From: Citrus sinensis
Lineage: Eukaryota > Streptophyta > Magnoliopsida > Sapindales > Rutaceae
Reading direction: 5' to 3'
Assembly: GCF_022201045.2 (NCBI RefSeq)
Contig: NC_068558.1
Coordinates: 50,819,501-50,883,500, forward strand
DNA: 64,000 bases
Positions 60,823 to 64,000 of the stretch are shown here, one piece after another; position 1 is the stretch's first letter, and the number at the start of each line of letters is the position of its first letter. Position numbers and translations under genes: made by a program. The notes below the pieces were generated by a model that was not told the origin of the DNA, did not search any database, and saw only the letters and a list, made by a program, of their open reading frames with translations.

Positions 60823-63279
60823 TTAGTTCACCAGAAACATAGTTGTTTTCTTCAAGAAAAGCACTTTAATTCTGATAGCTATTGCAAAAGCCTCAAATTG
60901 ATTGTCTTTGTTGGATGTGATGGTAGTGTCACTGATGGTAGCATCTGCTGCTGCTAGGACTTCTTGTTGCAACTTGAGGACTTTTTGGGACTGATATACA
61001 GAGAATGCTGTCTGAGGTTGCAGAATCTGCATTGGCAGATGTGATCATTGTGCTAGGCAGAAAAGGACTGCTGGTAGTGTCAATGGAAAAATTTGGAACT
61101 GGATTTTTAGGTTCAACACGCTTTTTGGCACCTCTATGCATTTGCATTTCACAGTACTTCTGATTAGGAATGGTATCTCGGCTGTGCCGCCACTTCTTCC
61201 CATCTGTTCTTCATTTGACATTTATAGAGGCAATGGATTTTAAAAATCTGCAACAATTGAAGCACGGAACAGAATAATCCAACAACCAATCTCCAAATGT
61301 TAACCAAAAAATTCAAGAAAAAAAATAGAAACTAGGAATTCAAAACCACCAAACTAATCACAAAGTAATGTCAAAGTTCTATTCTTTTCCCCTGACTACA
61401 TGGATAAACCATTGCAACGCATTAGATCAAGTGCATAACAGCCCTACTGAAGTAACCAATCATCTTAACACCTTTAAAAGCCTACAGACATTGCAATCCC
61501 ATACAGCCATAAAGCTCCAAATTGCAATCATCTTCACATCTTCCTTCTTGTTGCAAAAAAATAACAGATAAGAAGGATTTATATAAAGCAAGGGAATGAA
61601 TAATTTGATCTGAAATTCAGCTAGAAATTACAAAATGAACAATTGTAATATTATCCCTAATGCTAGAATCCAAAGTGTCAGGGTAATCTACACAAGAATT
61701 TATCAAGAATCAGTGATGGAATACCATAAGCAAATTTATAGTTCCCCAAGAATTATTTGTAATTAATCATTCCATTAATATAAGTGCAAGAAGAACATCC
61801 AAAATGTCAAGGGTTCAGTCCTAAAAATATAACTTCAACACTTTTCGGAGAGAAGCCAAATCCTGCAGATGCATTGTTTCCACTTTTGCTGCATCTGATG
61901 GTCCTGCTCACATTGTTCTTCCTGTTGATGTTGGAGGTGGTGGTGAGGGTGTTACTAGTGGTGACGCTGGGGCCACTGCTGGGGATGGAAAGAATCATGC
62001 GGTTGCATGAGGGGATGGGATTGGTGTCAGCAGTAGCATTTATGCAGTCAACACCATCATTGTTGTAATGTTGTTATCACTATGGGGGGTGTTAGTAATG
62101 ATGTGTGTGGAGGTTAGTAATGATGGCTTTCAAATTCTGAGAATCATTGGGTGAATTTGTACCTAAAAGATTTGCAATCTGAGAAGCATCAACATACTTC
62201 TGATCAGGAACTGAATTCTTCCTGCATCTCCATTTATTTCCATTAGTTCTTCTGCACCTCCCCGGTTCTAGATCCATCACGATCCTATGATCAACTTTTC
62301 GACCAACTTTCCCAACCAAGGCCTGCAATTGAAACTTGAAGCAAATATACAAAAATTAAATTCAAAGACAGAGCAATATATAATCATTCTCTAATAAATA
62401 CATTCTCGTTTTGTTAAAATAAGTGTTAATAAAATAAAAAAACATAAATTTTAATATACTAATAGACAAAAATTACGATCTCCAATAAATATATTTTTTA
62501 ATATTTTATTGACATTTTCACTTTGGAGATGTTCTTACTACAAACAGATTATATATATATATATATATGACAAATAGGAAGTCATCGGTGGAAATACATT
62601 TATCTTGTCAACCGTATGTCTAATTATCTGTAGAATCTAACCACATTCGTGTTCACTTATATAATAATTGTGAGAAAAAATTTAAAATATGTAGCATGTT
62701 CTATCAGATGGTCCCATTAAACCCGTCCTACCTATGTTTTTCTCGTCACATTAACTATCCCAAAATGTGTGTCCACAACTCTAAACATATTATAACTGGG
62801 AAATATACCCCATTTTGAAGTTCATCATATCATCCAACTTATTTCATAGAACCAATGTGCAAACACGTAGTTTGGCTATTAACATAACCTAGCTAATAAT
62901 AATAAGAGACCTGAAATTATCATAGAAAAATCAAATTGCATATCAATGTTCGTCAACAAAATTGATCATATTAGGCTAAACGCATCCCGTTTGTATTCTT
63001 CATGTCGAATGAACCATCTTTAAAGAAAATCAGAAGAGTAAAATACTTACGGCTGGGATATAGATTATAAACACTACTGGGATCAGACCCAAAAGAGCTA
63101 GCAACTTCCCTCCACATGGGCATCAAAACATGACAAGGAACAGGAAGCCCAGCTTTCATATGCTCAAAAATAAGAACTTGTCTTTGAAACTCGGAAAACT
63201 GAGCAGGCGTTAGCATTGGGTTTTCGCATTTGATTGACGCTGATCCATCCTTCACTGTTTTCTTTTTTCTCCCTTCCAT
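60823..63279 (-). pseudogene. GRF9: GRF9-like growth-regulating factor, decayed
   Basis: Pieces on the minus strand follow the GRF9 order. Exon 1 (63279-63051, ATG at 63279) has a QLQ domain (NPMLTPAQFSEFQRQVLIF) and a perfect GTAAGT donor in phase 1. The next recognisable exon starts at 62322 (phase 0, so the frame does not join) and carries WRC1, [19 protein letters not shown]...QKY, but the third Cys and the His are missing. In the same frame four stops follow at about 62050-62095, then a Ser/Thr/Asn-rich part to GFGFSPKS near 61830. WRC2 (from 61210) begins only at RTDGKKWR, has His for the second Cys and Gln for the ligand His; the upstream half is lost. Its 3' part shifts frame near 61030. 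GRF proteins bind DNA through WRC and the coactivator GIF through QLQ. Unspliced exons or an undetected exon could explain part of this, so pseudogene status is likely, not proven. Confidence 0.68.
62549..62568. repeat. (AT)10 microsatellite
   Basis: Ten AT units in the intron between the QLQ and WRC1 exons of the GRF9-like gene. Confidence 0.9.
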
Positions 63280-64000
63280 CACCACCGCCGCCGCCGCCGT
63301 CTGCTCCTCCTCCTTTCTCTTGTGGGTCGCACCACCACCTTCACCACAAAATGGATGAAGGAGACATCAGGGGCTCCACTGTCATAAGAGCTTCACCAAC
63401 GGCTATTTATTTTCGAGAGTTAAAAAGTGTTAAGCTTGAAGCACAAGCAATAAACAACATTGCTTGCTAAAACAATGCAAATAAGATGAGTCTTGAGAGA
63501 GAATTTATAAAACACACCGCAGAGAACGTTTAATTAATTAGTTCAGAGAAGCAGTAGATTCTTTTTTTTTTTAATGAAATTAAGTTTTATAAGCATAAGT
63601 AACCTCGTTTGACATGCCGCGTTGCTGTTTTGAGACTTCAGAGAGGGAAGCGAGTACTGTTGGCTGCTCGCAACTGAAAAATAGCGGTTGTCAGAATTTT
63701 TCCGACAGCACTAGCCTTTGTAGTCCTCACAGCGAAGAAGTGGGTTTCACTCGCGTGTCTCTCACTATCCAATTCTAGAGCGTCTACGTTTCATTTGCGA
63801 TGCGTTCCACGCGCCTTGTCAGATTGCTTGTCCGTCATTGGTTTGCAAGCATGAGATATCACGCCACCTGCATCTGCCAGCTCTAGTTAGTATGTATTAA
63901 AAACACTTATAAAATTCGAATCACTGGGGTGTATTTAGTCGTATACTAATCCGCTCTCCTATGGGCTGAGATTAGAATCCCGTAAGCCCAGCACAAATTT
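63280..64000. other. Upstream region of the GRF9-like gene
   Basis: A (CCG)n and (CTC)n pyrimidine-rich leader lies right next to the ATG at 63279, as in many GRF 5' UTRs. The rest shows no gene. Confidence 0.55.

Noticed and set aside
61784-62068. Plus-strand hydrophobic 94-residue frame
   Set aside because: It is the complement of the Ser/Thr/Asn-rich GRF9-like segment; the hydrophobicity is an artefact of reading the opposite strand.

Overview
This is eukaryotic nuclear DNA from a flowering plant, almost certainly a woody eudicot (Citrus-like at a guess, low confidence). It is AT-rich, the genes carry many GT-AG introns, and the proteins are plant families. All gene models below were assembled by hand; exon phases were checked and are consistent unless stated.

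Layout: (1) 357-2619, minus: 5' half of an SMP/C2 membrane-tethering protein (CLB/NTMC2T4 type), running off the left edge. (2) 4130-4882, minus: phytocyanin-like (early nodulin-like) GPI-anchored protein lacking copper ligands. (3) 9468-30455, plus: a 31-exon gene for a 2,968-residue BEACH-WD40 protein of the BCHC class; its introns hold a plastid DNA insertion, a SINE-like element and a MITE. (4) 32383-33944, plus: small basic, probably nucleolar, coiled-coil protein. (5) 35485-37474 and 38412-40674, minus: tandem CYP704-type cytochrome P450 genes that differ by one intron. (6) 41241-42932, minus: zinc-free MDR enone/quinone oxidoreductase. (7) 42933-51593: 8.7 kb without a supported gene, rich in transposon relics. 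(8) 51594-56025, plus: spastin-like AAA ATPase with an MIT domain. (9) 58038-60293, plus: alpha/beta-type Aurora-3-like kinase. (10) 60823-63279, minus: damaged GRF9-like growth-regulating factor.

The order GRF9, Aurora-3, spastin-like AAA ATPase, CYP704, coiled-coil protein, BCHC matches, as I recall it, Arabidopsis At2g45480 to At2g45540. The CLB gene next to BCHC recalls the duplicated partner block on Arabidopsis chromosome 3. The window is therefore a conserved ancestral eudicot block, loosened by insertions. The genes do not form a pathway; they share a neighbourhood by descent.

I found no undescribed multi-gene system. The most interesting items are the plastid insertion in BCHC intron 6 (rpl23, trnI-CAU and ycf2 ends), the decayed GRF9-like gene, the intron difference in the P450 pair, a nested transposon pair, and a segmental duplication in which only one copy carries an LTR with a 17-bp repeat array.
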